From contig NZ_JALCZA010000003.1 in assembly GCF_022690765.1 (NCBI RefSeq), forward strand, positions 1 through 64,000: 64,000 nucleotides of DNA. Direction: 5' to 3'. A model generated the notes under the pieces. The model saw only the letters and a list, made by a program, of their open reading frames with translations. It searched no databases and was not told the origin of the DNA. Positions 44,505-53,572 of the stretch are shown here, piece by piece (positions within the stretch are counted from its first letter, which is position 1; every line of letters starts with the position of its first letter). Source of the stretch: Anaeromyxobacter oryzisoli (GTDB taxonomy: Bacteria > Myxococcota > Myxococcia > Myxococcales > Anaeromyxobacteraceae). The translations under genes were made by a program, and so were the position numbers.

Positions 44505-45230
44505 ATGATTCCGGTGACCTCCGAGGCCCCCGAGCGTTTCCGCGTCCTGTTCGTCGAGGACGACGAGCGGCTCGCCGCGCTGACCACGCGGTACCTGGAG
44601 GGCCACGGCCTCGCGGTGACCTGGGTCCCCGACGGCGAGCAGGGGCTCGCCGAGGCCCTCAAGGGGCAGCACGACGTGGTCATCCTCGACCTGATGCTGC
44701 CGCGCCGGTCGGGGCTCGAGGTGTGCCGCGAGATCCGCGCGCGCCTCTCGGTGCCGATCCTCATCCTCACCGCGCTCGGCGAGGAGGCCGACCGGGTGCT
44801 CGGCCTCGAGACCGGCGCCGACGACTACCTCCCGAAGCCGTTCTCCTCGCGCGAGCTGCTGGCCCGCCTGCGGGCGCTGGTGCGCCGCAGCCGCGGCGAG
44901 CTCGGCCCGCCGCGCGACGTGATCCGGGTGGGGGACCTGGAGCTCACGCCGCGCGACTACACCGCGACGCGCGCGGGCGTCCCGCTCCCGCTCACCACCT
45001 CCGAGTTTCTCCTGCTGCGGGTCCTCGCCGAGCGGGCGGGGCGGGTGCTCACGCGCGAGCAGCTCCTCGATCTCACGAAGGGGAGCGCGGACGAGGCGTT
45101 CGACCGCTCGATCGACGCCCACGTCTCGCGCCTTCGCCACAAGCTCGGGGACGATCCGCGCCAGCCGCGGCTCCTCAAGACCATCCGCGGCGCGGGGTAC
45201 ATGCTCGTCGCGGGCCCGGAGGACGCGTGA
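44505..45230 (+). CDS. OmpR/PhoB-family response regulator
   Basis: Regulator of 241 residues. Receiver domain: acidic pair VEDDERL, phospho-acceptor Asp in VVILDLMLPRRSG, Thr in ILTALGEEAD and Lys in DYLPKPFSSRELL. A linker leads to the winged-helix trans_reg_C domain (LTTSEFLLLRVLAERAGRVL, SIDAHVSRLRHKLG, IRGAGYML). ATG 44505 has GGAGGTG 7 bases upstream. The GTG of the histidine kinase overlaps its stop. Targets are unknown; the neighbouring outer-membrane genes and the metal pump are candidates. Confidence 0.92.
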   Translation: MIPVTSEAPERFRVLFVEDDERLAALTTRYLEGHGLAVTWVPDGEQGLAEALKGQHDVVILDLMLPRRSGLEVCREIRARLSVPILILTALGEEADRVLGLETGADDYLPKPFSSRELLARLRALVRRSRGELGPPRDVIRVGDLELTPRDYTATRAGVPLPLTTSEFLLLRVLAERAGRVLTREQLLDLTKGSADEAFDRSIDAHVSRLRHKLGDDPRQPRLLKTIRGAGYMLVAGPEDA

Positions 45231-46621
45231 CCGAGCCGACCCGGCGCGGGCCGTACGGGCTCGCGCTCCGCATCTACGTCGTGACGGTGGTCGCGGTGCT
45301 CGCCACGGCGGCGGCGCTGGCCCTCGCGCTGGCGCTCGCGCGGGAGCGGCGCCAGCCCCCGCGGCACGGGCTGGTCCGGGACCTCGCGGGCTACGCCGCG
45401 GAGCGGCTGTCGGCCCGCTGGTCGGACGAGGCCGGCCTTCGGGAGGAGCTCGCCGCGCTCGCGTCCGGCCTGCACGTCCGGACCGCGGTCTACCGGTTGG
45501 ACGGCGCGCTCGTGGCGGCGGCGCCGTCGCCCGGGCCGGCGCCGCTCTCCGCGGCGGAGCGCGAGGTCCTCGCCCGCGCCGGGACCGTCGAGCGCGGGGA
45601 GCCGGCCGGCTCGCCCCGGGCGGTCGCCGTGCCCGTGCGCGCCGGCGCCGGCGCGGTCGGCTACCTCGTCGTCGAGGCGACGTGGCCGTTCCACGGCCCG
45701 CCGCTGCCGCCGGAGCTGATCTCGCTCGCGCTGGTGCTGGTGGGGACCGGGGTGGCCGCGGTCGTCCTGGGGGGCTCCATCGCGCGCCCGCTCGACCGGC
45801 TCGCCCGGACGGCGAAGGCGCTCGGCGCCGGCGACCTCCGCGCGCGGACGGGCCTGGCGCGCCGCGACGAGCTGGGCGCCGTCGCGCGCGCGTTCGACGA
45901 GATGGCCGACCGGCTCCAGGGGCTGCTCCACGCCCAGACCGAGCTCATCGCGAACGTGGCGCACGAGCTGCGGACGCCCCTCGCCCGCATCCACGTGGCC
46001 CTCGATCTCGCGGCCGACGGCGACGCGGCGGTCGCCCGCGAGTCCCTCGCCGAGATCGGCGAGGACCTCGCCGAGCTCGAGGGGCTGGTGAGCGACATCC
46101 TCTCCTCGGCGCGGATGGAGCTCGCCTCCGGGGACGGCGCCGGGGGTGGCGCGCTGCCGCTGCACCGGGCCGCGCTCGACGTCGCCGCCGTGGTCGAGCA
46201 GGCCGTGGAGCGGCTCCGCGTCCGGCACCCCGGGCGGCGGGTGGACGTGGCGCTCGAGCCGGGGCTGCCGGTCGTCGAGGGGGACGCGTCGCTGCTCCGA
46301 CGCGCCCTGGACAACCTGCTCGAGAACGCCAGGAAGTACTCGCCGCCGGACGCCGGGATCCGGGTCGCCGCGGCGCGAAGGGACGGGCAGGTCGCGATCG
46401 AGGTGATCGACCGCGGCGAGGGGATCGCCCCCGCCGACCTGGAGCGCGTCTTCGCGCCGTTCTTCCGGGCCGACCGGAGCCGGACCCGCGCCACGGGCGG
46501 CGTGGGGCTCGGGCTCACCCTCGCCCGCCGGATCGTGGAGGCGCACGGCGGCACGCTGGTGGCCCGGAGCGCGCCGGGCTCCGGGACCACCATGACGATC
46601 GCGCTGCCGGTCCGGTCGTGA
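45227..46621 (+). CDS. Sensor histidine kinase (EnvZ/CpxA type)
   Basis: Membrane kinase of 464 residues from GTG 45227 (GTGA overlap). Topology is TM1 at about 11-35, a periplasmic sensor of about 120 residues, TM2 near 165-190, HAMP (IARPLDRLARTAKALGAGDL), HisKA with VAHELRTPLARIHVALDLAA (His near 246), then HATPase_c with LDNLLENARKYS, DRGEGIAP and GVGLGLTLARRIV. It controls the overlapping OmpR-type regulator. The sensor domain is not recognised. The architecture resembles envelope-stress and metal sensors such as CpxA and CusS. Confidence 0.9.
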   Translation: MTEPTRRGPYGLALRIYVVTVVAVLATAAALALALALARERRQPPRHGLVRDLAGYAAERLSARWSDEAGLREELAALASGLHVRTAVYRLDGALVAAAPSPGPAPLSAAEREVLARAGTVERGEPAGSPRAVAVPVRAGAGAVGYLVVEATWPFHGPPLPPELISLALVLVGTGVAAVVLGGSIARPLDRLARTAKALGAGDLRARTGLARRDELGAVARAFDEMADRLQGLLHAQTELIANVAHELRTPLARIHVALDLAADGDAAVARESLAEIGEDLAELEGLVSDILSSARMELASGDGAGGGALPLHRAALDVAAVVEQAVERLRVRHPGRRVDVALEPGLPVVEGDASLLRRALDNLLENARKYSPPDAGIRVAAARRDGQVAIEVIDRGEGIAPADLERVFAPFFRADRSRTRATGGVGLGLTLARRIVEAHGGTLVARSAPGSGTTMTIALPVRS

Positions 46622-46770
46622 CGGCGGCGCGCCGCCCGCGCGAGGGCCGCGGCGTACGCACCCGGGCGCCGCACCGCCTCCGCGGTCGGAACCAGGCGGC
46701 GGCGCGCCCTTCGCGGCGTGCCCCGCTGCGCGCCCATCGACGACGGACGCGCGACGCCGGCGCTCGTCGA

Positions 46771-47484
46771 TCAGAGCTCGAGCGCGAGGGTGGCGAGGAA
46801 GGCGGCGGCGGTCAGGTAACCGATGGTGAGGTGCGCCGTGCGCATGTTCCGCGGGAACCTGTCTCCGGGCGCTGTGTTGTTCACGCCGATCACCTGGGGG
46901 AACACGGTGATGAGCCCGAGGATCGGCTGCACCACGATCCCGCCCAGGTGGATGTACGTGAGCGCGCGGTGCCACGGCCGGGCGGCGGGGCTGACGTGCC
47001 CCACCGGGCCGCGGATCGCGAGGGCGAGGGCCGCGTCGGCGGTGTAGAGCGTCGCCGACAGCACCCCGCTCGCCCCGTGGAGCGTGGAGAGGCCGCGGTT
47101 GCAGCCGTAGTCGCCGAAGACGGGGTGACCGGTCTGGCAGCGTCCGTCCCCGAAGGCCGTCGGCTGGTTGATGGCCGCGAGGGTCCCGAGCGTGCTGGTG
47201 AGCACGAGCGCACCCGCGGTGCCCCACTTCAGCCGCCGTTCCCAGGTGCGGAGCGTGCGCTGCCGCGACTCGTCCCGCCCGCTCGCCTCGGCGTCGTCGG
47301 GCGCGGGCTCCTCGTCGAGGAACGACGCCCGGCGCAGGGCGAGGTCGGCTGGCGTTGGGGCCGGTGCGGGGGCGGCCAGCGCGAGCCGCAGGGACGGGTT
47401 CACGAACCGTGACGGCGCGAGAGCTTCGGCAGGGGCTCCCGGCGCCGCGCAAATGACGAGCGACATCGCGATCGCAACGGACAT
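46771..47484 (-). CDS. Cytochrome-b561-like membrane protein (uncertain)
   Basis: Exported or membrane protein of 237 residues from ATG 47484, with GGGAGGA ribosome binding site. The N-terminal region includes a signal-like stretch (VAIAMSLVICAAPGAPAEAL). About four helices follow with evenly placed His residues: LSTLHGASGVLSATLYTADA, AARPWHRALTYIHLGGIVVQ, RTAHLTIGYLTAAAFLATLA. These could ligate haem as in b561-type proteins. There are two conserved-looking Cys in a loop (GRCQTGHPVFGDYGC). Gene symbol and partner not identified. Divergent from the HlyD operon. Confidence 0.55.
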   Translation of the reverse strand: MSVAIAMSLVICAAPGAPAEALAPSRFVNPSLRLALAAPAPAPTPADLALRRASFLDEEPAPDDAEASGRDESRQRTLRTWERRLKWGTAGALVLTSTLGTLAAINQPTAFGDGRCQTGHPVFGDYGCNRGLSTLHGASGVLSATLYTADAALALAIRGPVGHVSPAARPWHRALTYIHLGGIVVQPILGLITVFPQVIGVNNTAPGDRFPRNMRTAHLTIGYLTAAAFLATLALEL

Positions 47485-47714
47485 GCGTCCTCCCGGGAGA
47501 GCGGATGGCGGAGTGTTGCGCGGGGAGCCGAGCGGGCGCGCTGCCTGGGCGGGTGACGCCCCGTCCTCCGCGCGCTTCTCCAGCCGACGCGTGCGTCGAT
47601 CTTTCTTCCACGTGTCGGATCGGCTTACACCGGGCGGCGCCGCCGTCTCCGGGCTCCTTCGCCCAGGCGTGGCGGGCGGCCTCACGCCGACGTGGCAAGT
47701 AGCCTGCCGCCGGC

Positions 47715-47728
47715 GGCACGTGGTTTGC
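47715..47728 (+). promoter_or_regulatory. Sigma-54 promoter upstream of the HlyD/ABC efflux operon
   Basis: The sequence GGCACGTGGTTTGC (47715-47728) matches the -24/-12 consensus GGCACG-N4-TTGC. GG and GC are separated by exactly 10 bases, and a T follows. It is 57 bases upstream of the HlyD start, so transcription would begin around 47740 with a leader of about 45 bases. An enhancer-binding protein would be needed for activation; none is encoded next to it. Confidence 0.65.
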
Positions 47729-47785
47729 TCTCGATGTCGACGCTCCCAGGGCGCGATCGCGCGGAAGCCCGGGAGGGGAGCCATC

Positions 47786-48826
47786 ATGCGCCGGATCGTC
47801 ATCGTGCTCGTCGTCTTCGTCCTCGTGCTCGGCGGGCTGATCGGCTACCGGCTGCGGAGCCAGGCCCGCGCCTTGGCCGCGCCCGCCGGGGGCTCGGGCG
47901 AGATCGAGGGCACCATCGTGGAGCTGTCCTCCCGGGTCGGCGCCCGCATCGTGGAGCAGCCGGTGCGAGAGGGGCAGGCGGTGAAGGCGGGAGGGCTGCT
48001 GCTCCGGCTCGATTGCGCGGACCCCGCCGCCGCGCTGGCCGAGGCCGAGGCCCGCCTCGCGGCCGCCCAGGCCCAGGCGGCCGCGGCGATGGCGCAGGTG
48101 AAGGCGTCGGAGCGCTCCCGCGTCGCCGCCGGCGCCGCCGAGGAGGCGGCCCGTGCTCAGGCCCAGGCCCTCGCCGCGCAGGCGGAGGCCGCCGAGCGTC
48201 AGGCGCAGCGCCTCGCGAACCTGCCGGCGGACGTCGCCGCCTCGAGCATCGACCTGACGCAGGCGAGCGCGGCGCAGCTCACCCACCAGACGGCCGCCGC
48301 GAAGGCGCAGGCCACCGCGAGCGCCGAGCAGGCGCGGGCCGCGGCGGTGAACACGGGCGCGGCGGCCTCGCAGGCGCGGGCGGCCCTCGCGCAGGTGCGC
48401 GCGGGCGAGGCGGCGGTGGCCCGCGCGCGCCTCCTCGTCGGCGAGTGCGAGCTCCGCGCGCCGCGCGACGCCGAGATCCAGACCCTGCCGCACGAGGCGG
48501 GCGAGCTGGTCGCGCCGGGGGCGGTGCTGGTGCGGCTCGTGGATCTCTCGGAGGTGAAGGCCACCTTCTACCTGCCGAACGCGGAGATCGGGGCGGTGAA
48601 GCCGGGCGCGCGGGCGGAGGTCGTCGCGGACGCCTGGCCGGGCGAGGTGTTCGAGGGCACGGTCCGGACCGTCTCCCTCGAGGCGGAGTTCACCCCGCGG
48701 AACATCCAGACGCGCACCGATCGCGACCGGCTCGTCTACCCGATCGAGGTCGTGGTGACGAACCGCGACGGGAAGCTCCGCGCGGGCATGCCCGTGCAGG
48801 TCTCGCTGCCGGGGACGGGGCGCTGA
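47786..48826 (+). CDS. HlyD-family membrane-fusion protein
   Basis: Adaptor of 346 residues from ATG 47786 with GGGAGGGGAG upstream. An N-terminal anchor (IVIVLVVFVLVLGGLIGYRL) precedes a lipoyl half (GSGEIEGTIVELSSRVGARI). A long Ala-rich coiled coil of about 150 residues follows (QAQAAAAMAQVKASERSRVA), then the second half with CELRAPRDAEIQTLPHEAGE and a beta-barrel. YbhG/YhiI-type adaptors link an ABC-2 exporter to a TolC channel. First gene of a five-gene operon. Confidence 0.9.
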   Translation: MRRIVIVLVVFVLVLGGLIGYRLRSQARALAAPAGGSGEIEGTIVELSSRVGARIVEQPVREGQAVKAGGLLLRLDCADPAAALAEAEARLAAAQAQAAAAMAQVKASERSRVAAGAAEEAARAQAQALAAQAEAAERQAQRLANLPADVAASSIDLTQASAAQLTHQTAAAKAQATASAEQARAAAVNTGAAASQARAALAQVRAGEAAVARARLLVGECELRAPRDAEIQTLPHEAGELVAPGAVLVRLVDLSEVKATFYLPNAEIGAVKPGARAEVVADAWPGEVFEGTVRTVSLEAEFTPRNIQTRTDRDRLVYPIEVVVTNRDGKLRAGMPVQVSLPGTGR

Positions 48827-49761
48827 TGGCGGCGGGCCCCACCCCCGACGGCGGCGCCGCCCCGGCCGCGGTCGCCGCGCGCGGGCTGGCTCGACGGTTC
48901 GGCCCGGTGACCGCGCTGGACGGCCTCTCCTTCGAGGTCGCGCGCGGCGAGCTGTTCGGCCTCGTCGGCCCGGACGGCGCCGGGAAGACCACCGCCATCC
49001 GCGCCCTCGCCGGCCTCGTCCGGCTCGACGGCGGCGAGGCGCGGGTCCTCGGGGTGCGGGCCGGGGCGCGGGAGCTCCGGGAGCGGCTCGGGCTCATGCC
49101 GCAGCAGTACTCGCTCTACCGGGACCTCACGGTCGAGGAGAACCTGAGGTTCTTCTCCCGCCTGTACGTGCTCCCGCGCGCGGTCTACCGCGAGCGCGTG
49201 GCGCGGCTCCTCGCCATCACGAGGCTGGAGCGGTTCACGGACCGCCGCGCCGACGCGCTCTCCGGCGGCATGTACAAGAAGCTCGCCCTCGCCTGCGCGC
49301 TGCTCCACGAGCCGGAGGTGCTGCTCCTCGACGAGCCCACCAACGGCGTCGATCCGGTGTCGCGCCGGGAGCTCTGGGCGCTCCTGGGGGAGTTCGTGCA
49401 CGGCGGCATGACCGTCCTCGTGTCCACGCCCTACATGGACGAGGCGGAGCGCTGCACGCGGGTCGCCCTCGTGCACCGCGGGCGGGCGCTCCTGCAGGGC
49501 GAGCCGAGCGCGCTCATCGCGCAGTTCCAGGACGAGGCGTACGAGGTCCACGGCGGCGATCGCGACCTCCTCGACGCCCGGCTCGCCGCGCTGCCCCCGG
49601 TCCGCGAGGCCTCGCCGGCGGGGGCGCGGCTCAAGGTGGTGGTCGCCCGCGGCGCGCGCGACGAGGTCGCCGCGGCGCTCGCGCCGCTCGGGGCCACGCT
49701 CGCGCCGGCCGCCCCCGACTTCGAGGACCTGTTCCTCTCCAGCATCCGGAGGGCGTCGTGA
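48826..49761 (+). CDS. ABC-2 type exporter ATP-binding protein (1)
   Basis: ATPase of 311 residues; its ATG overlaps the stop of the adaptor (TGATG). Walker A is GPDGAGKTT with Asp instead of the usual Asn, Q-loop GLMPQQYSLYRDL, signature LSGGMYKKLAL, Walker B VLLLDEPTNGVDP and switch STPYMDEAERC, where His is replaced by Pro-Tyr. A C-terminal domain of about 80 residues (LLDARLAALPPVREASPAGA) is typical of CcmA/YbhF-type drug exporters. Works with the second ATPase and the two permeases. Confidence 0.9.
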   Translation: MAAGPTPDGGAAPAAVAARGLARRFGPVTALDGLSFEVARGELFGLVGPDGAGKTTAIRALAGLVRLDGGEARVLGVRAGARELRERLGLMPQQYSLYRDLTVEENLRFFSRLYVLPRAVYRERVARLLAITRLERFTDRRADALSGGMYKKLALACALLHEPEVLLLDEPTNGVDPVSRRELWALLGEFVHGGMTVLVSTPYMDEAERCTRVALVHRGRALLQGEPSALIAQFQDEAYEVHGGDRDLLDARLAALPPVREASPAGARLKVVVARGARDEVAAALAPLGATLAPAAPDFEDLFLSSIRRAS

Positions 49762-50738
49762 CGGCGCCCCGCCCGGCCCCGACCGCCGGTGACGGCCCGG
49801 CCATCGAGGCGCGCGAGCTCTCGCGCCGCTTCGGGGCGTTCCTCGCGGTGGACCGGGTGAGCTTCGAGGTGGAGCGCGGCGAGATCTTCGGCTACCTCGG
49901 CGCGAACGGCGCCGGGAAGTCCACCACCATCCGCATGCTCACCGGGCTGCTCGCGCCCACCTCGGGGACCGGCCGGGTGGCCGGCTTCGACGTGAGGACC
50001 GAACCGGAGGCGGTGAAGGCCTCGATCGGCTACATGTCCCAGAAGTTCTCGCTCTACCTCGACCTGCCCGTCCGCGAGAACCTCGTCTTCTTCGGCGGCG
50101 CGTACGGGCTCTGGGGCAAGGCCCTCGCGCGGCGCGCCGACGAGGTGCTCGCCCTCGCGGACCTGCGCGACGCCGGCGACGTCACGACCGGCGACCTGCC
50201 CGGCGGCGTCCGGCAGCGGCTCGCCCTCGCCTGCGCGATCCTCCAGCGCCCCAGGATCGTCTTCCTCGACGAGCCGACCGCCGGCGTGGACCCGGTCGCG
50301 CGCCGGACGTTCTGGCGGATCATCCGCGAGCTCGCGCGGGAGGGGACCACCGTCTTCGTGACGACCCACTACCTCGACGAGGCGGAGTACTGCCGCCGGA
50401 TCGGCCTCATGGTGGACGGCCGGCTGGTGGCCCTCGACACGCCGGCGGCGTTGAAGGCGACCTGGGTGCCGGAGCGGCTGCTCGTGGCGCGCGGTCGGGA
50501 CCTGGCGCGCGCGGGCGAGCGGCTACGCGGGCTGCCCGGGGTCCAGCACGTGGTCCGGTTCGGCGCCGCGCTCCACGTGCGGGTGGCGCCGGGGGGCGTC
50601 TCGGAGGAGGCGGTCGCGGCGGCGCTCCGGTCCGCCGGGGCGTCCGACGTCGCGGTCGAGGGCGCCGAGCCGTCGCTCGAGGACGTCTTCCTCGCGGTGG
50701 TGGGCGCGAATGGGCGGGGAGCGGAGGCGGCGTCGTGA
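49758..50738 (+). CDS. ABC-2 type exporter ATP-binding protein (2)
   Basis: ATPase of 326 residues starting GTG 49758 with four-base overlap. Walker A GANGAGKSTT, Q-loop YMSQKFSLYLDL, signature-region LPGGVRQRLAL, Walker B IVFLDEPTAGVDP and switch THYLDEAEYC with His intact. It is closely related to the first ATPase. Genomes with YbhF-like systems usually have the two halves fused in one protein; here they are separate genes. Presumably a heterodimer energises the paired permeases. Confidence 0.9.
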   Translation: MTAPRPAPTAGDGPAIEARELSRRFGAFLAVDRVSFEVERGEIFGYLGANGAGKSTTIRMLTGLLAPTSGTGRVAGFDVRTEPEAVKASIGYMSQKFSLYLDLPVRENLVFFGGAYGLWGKALARRADEVLALADLRDAGDVTTGDLPGGVRQRLALACAILQRPRIVFLDEPTAGVDPVARRTFWRIIRELAREGTTVFVTTHYLDEAEYCRRIGLMVDGRLVALDTPAALKATWVPERLLVARGRDLARAGERLRGLPGVQHVVRFGAALHVRVAPGGVSEEAVAAALRSAGASDVAVEGAEPSLEDVFLAVVGANGRGAEAAS

Positions 50739-51868
50739 TCCGGCGTCTCCGGCGGTCCCTCGTCCGCGTCGGCGCGATGGCGTCGAAGGAGACCACTCAC
50801 GTCCTGCGCGACCCGCGCATGCTCTACCTCGCGCTCGTCATGCCGGTCGTGATGCTGTTCCTCTTCGGGTACGGCATCAGCATCGACCTGGACCGGATCC
50901 CGCTCGGCGTCGCCGACCAGGACCGCACCGAGGCGTCCCGGGCGCTCGTGCACACCCTCACGGAGTCGGGCGAGCTCACCGTCGCCGCCGACACGACGCC
51001 GGAGGGGGCGGACCGGCTCTTCCGCCGGGGCGACGCCGCCGCGGTCCTCGTCGTCCCGCAGCAATACGGCGAGCGCCTCGCGCGCCGGGAGCGGGTCGCG
51101 CTGCAGCTCCTCGTGGACGGCTCGGACGTGACCTCGGCGAACCAGGTGCTCTCGAAGGTGGACGCCCTGGTCCGGGCCGAGACGCGGCGGCTGGCGGGGG
51201 CGTCGGTCGCCCAGGCGCAGGTCCCGCTCACGGTGAAGGTCTGGACGCGCTACAACCCCGCCGGCCGGTCGGCGATCTTCATGGTCCCCGGGCTCGCCGC
51301 GTTCATCATCGCCCTCACGGCGGTGCTGCTCACGACGCTCACGGTGGCGGGGGAGTGGGAGCGCGGCTCGATGGAGCAGCTCTTCGCCTCGCCCGTGGGC
51401 CGGCTCGAGATCGTGCTCGGGAAGCTGATCCCGTACCTGGTGCTCGGGCTGCTCGAGCTGCTGCTCGTCGTCGCGTTCGGCGCGAGCGTGTTCGACGTCC
51501 CGGTGCGCGGGGCCCCGGTCCTGGTGCTGCTCGTCGGGTTCTTCTTCGTGGTGGGGATGCTCGGGCAGGGGCTGCTCGTGTCGGTCATCACGAAGAACCA
51601 GCTCGTCGCGACGCAGGCCGGCCTGCTCTCCGCGCTCCTCCCCTCGCTGCTCCTCTCCGGGATGGTCTTCCCCATCGAGAACATGCCGGTGCCGCTCCAG
51701 CTCCTGTCGCGCGTGATCCCGGCCCGGTACATGGTCCACGCGCTGCGCGAGATCCTGCTCAAGGGCAACGGCCTCGCCGTGCTCTGGCCCGACCTCGTCG
51801 CGGTGATCGCGTTCGCGGCGGCGGTGATCGCGCTCTCGACCCTTCGCTTCCAGCGGAGGCTCGCGTGA
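50735..51868 (+). CDS. ABC-2 type permease (1), YbhS/YhhJ-like
   Basis: Permease of 377 residues, GTG 50735 overlapping the ATPase stop. N-terminal helix (LYLALVMPVVMLFLFGYGIS) followed by a large periplasmic domain (about 50-185) and five more helices including SAIFMVPGLAAFIIALTAVL and GSMEQLFASPVGRLEIVLGK. A late amphipathic segment SGMVFPIENMPVPLQLLSRV is typical. The fold is that of ABC-2 drug/toxin exporters. Confidence 0.9.
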   Translation: MIRRLRRSLVRVGAMASKETTHVLRDPRMLYLALVMPVVMLFLFGYGISIDLDRIPLGVADQDRTEASRALVHTLTESGELTVAADTTPEGADRLFRRGDAAAVLVVPQQYGERLARRERVALQLLVDGSDVTSANQVLSKVDALVRAETRRLAGASVAQAQVPLTVKVWTRYNPAGRSAIFMVPGLAAFIIALTAVLLTTLTVAGEWERGSMEQLFASPVGRLEIVLGKLIPYLVLGLLELLLVVAFGASVFDVPVRGAPVLVLLVGFFFVVGMLGQGLLVSVITKNQLVATQAGLLSALLPSLLLSGMVFPIENMPVPLQLLSRVIPARYMVHALREILLKGNGLAVLWPDLVAVIAFAAAVIALSTLRFQRRLA

Positions 51869-53004
51869 CGCGCCCCCTCGCCCGGATCCAGCTCGCGGCG
51901 GTCTTCCGGAAGGAGGTCCGGCAGGTGGTCCGCGATCGCCGGATGATGTTCATCCTGATCGCCGCCCCCGTGATCCAGACCATGGTGTTCGGGTTCGCGA
52001 TGAACTTCGACGTGGACCGGGTGCGCACCGTGGTGCTGGACCGGGATCGCACCGACGTGTCCCGCGGGCACGCCCGGAGGCTGCTCGCGGATCGCACGCT
52101 GGTCCGGGCCGGGGACGTGCCCGGCCCGGCCGAGGCGGAGCAGGCCGTCCACCAGGGCGCGGCGGCGGCGGCGGTGATCCTCCCGGAGCGGCTCGCCGCC
52201 GATCTCGCCGCGGGCAGGCCCGCTGAGGTCCAGGTGGTGATCGACGGCACGGATCCCAACCGGTCCACCGTCGCGGCCGGCGCGGTGGCGCGCTACTTCG
52301 GGGAGGTCGGCGAACGGCTCGCGCGCGAGGGCCTCGCCGCGCGCGGGGCCCGAGCGCCGGCCCAGCTCGAGGTCGCGCCCCGGCTCTTCTACAACCCGGA
52401 GCTCCGCACCCCGCCGTACATGATCCCCGGCATCGCGGCGATGCTCCTCCTCGTCGTCACCACGATCGTCACCGCCATGGGGCTCGCGCGCGAGCGCGAG
52501 ATGGGGACGCTCGAGCAGGTGCTGGTCACGCCCATCCGGCCGGTGTGGCTGCTCGCCGGCAAGATGGCGCCCTACGTGGTCTTCGGCTTCGTGGACGTGC
52601 TGCTCCTCGTCGCGGCGGGGAGCTTCGTCTTCGACGTCCCGATCCGCGGCCCGCTCCCGGTGCTGGCGCTCGGCACGGTGCTCTACCTGCTCACCACCCT
52701 CGGCGTGGGGCTCTTCATCTCGAGCGCCTCGAGGACCCAGCAGCAGGCGTTCCTCGGCGGCTTCCTGTTCATCCTCCCGGCCATGCTCCTCTCCGGCGTG
52801 ATGACGCCGATCGCGGCGATGCCGCGCTGGCTCCAGCTCGTGACCCAGCTCAACCCCGTCCGGCACTACGCCACGGTGATGCGCGGGTGCCTCCTCCGCG
52901 GCGCCGGGCTCGTGGACCTCGCGTGGCCGCTCGCCGCCCTCGCCGTCCTCGGGTCGGCCATCTTCGTCGCCTCGGCGCTCCGGTTCAGGAAGACGCTGGG
53001 GTAG
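51865..53004 (+). CDS. ABC-2 type permease (2), YbhR-like
   Basis: Permease of 379 residues; GTG 51865 overlaps the previous stop. Same architecture as permease 1: RKEVRQVVRDRRMMFILIAA, periplasmic domain with RLFYNPELRTPPYMIPGIAA, REREMGTLEQVLVTPIRPVW, and SGVMTPIAAMPRWLQLVTQL. Last gene of the operon; its 3' end overlaps the convergent DoxX gene by 20 bases. The paired permeases and ATPases together with HlyD make a full YbhGFSR-like export system, substrate unknown. Confidence 0.9.
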   Translation: MTRPLARIQLAAVFRKEVRQVVRDRRMMFILIAAPVIQTMVFGFAMNFDVDRVRTVVLDRDRTDVSRGHARRLLADRTLVRAGDVPGPAEAEQAVHQGAAAAAVILPERLAADLAAGRPAEVQVVIDGTDPNRSTVAAGAVARYFGEVGERLAREGLAARGARAPAQLEVAPRLFYNPELRTPPYMIPGIAAMLLLVVTTIVTAMGLAREREMGTLEQVLVTPIRPVWLLAGKMAPYVVFGFVDVLLLVAAGSFVFDVPIRGPLPVLALGTVLYLLTTLGVGLFISSASRTQQQAFLGGFLFILPAMLLSGVMTPIAAMPRWLQLVTQLNPVRHYATVMRGCLLRGAGLVDLAWPLAALAVLGSAIFVASALRFRKTLG

Positions 53005-53401
53005 CCCGGGTCCCCGCCGGACGGGCGCGCCGCCCGTCCACGCTGTACGGCCCGGCCCCGCGCGCGGCGACGTAGAGGAAGGCGAAGGCGAACAGGATCG
53101 CGAGCTCGCCCTGGTTGACGATCGGCCAGAAGCTCTTCGGGGCGTGCATCGTGAAGTAGGCGACGGCCATCTCGCCGCTCGCGAAGAAGGCCGCCCAGCG
53201 CGCGAGCAGGCCGACGGCGATGAGCAGCCCTGCCGTGAACTCGATGACGGCGGCGGTCAGCAGGAGCGGGTTCGAGGTCGTCGCCGGCCCGCCGAAGGCA
53301 CCGAACAGCTTCTGCGCGCCGTGGCAGGCGAACAGGAACCCGAACACGAGGCGGGTGAGCGCGTAGATGCGCTCCGCGTGAGGTCCGAGCCAGCGTTCCA
53401 T
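52985..53401 (-). CDS. DoxX family membrane protein
   Basis: Four-helix membrane protein of 138 residues with GGAGG ribosome binding site. LTRLVFGFLFACHGAQKLFG, VIEFTAGLLIAVGLLARWAA, SGEMAVAYFTMHAPKSFWPI and QGELAILFAFAFLYVAARGA are characteristic DoxX segments. DoxX proteins are quinone- or thiosulfate-linked or of unknown function. It converges on the last permease gene. Confidence 0.9.
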   Translation of the reverse strand: MERWLGPHAERIYALTRLVFGFLFACHGAQKLFGAFGGPATTSNPLLLTAAVIEFTAGLLIAVGLLARWAAFFASGEMAVAYFTMHAPKSFWPIVNQGELAILFAFAFLYVAARGAGPYSVDGRRARPAGTRATPASS

Positions 53402-53572
53402 CGCGTCCTCCGGGGCGAGCACCGCCCGCCCCCTTCCAAGATGGCGGGGAACGCGGCCGCGCGCCCGCTCCTGTGGAGGGCGGATCGGCGAGCGCACGCG
53501 TCGAGGGGCACCCGCGCGTGGGCGGCCCGCCGCCCGCACCCGTCCGGCGCGTCACGTGGTCGGCTCTCCTGA

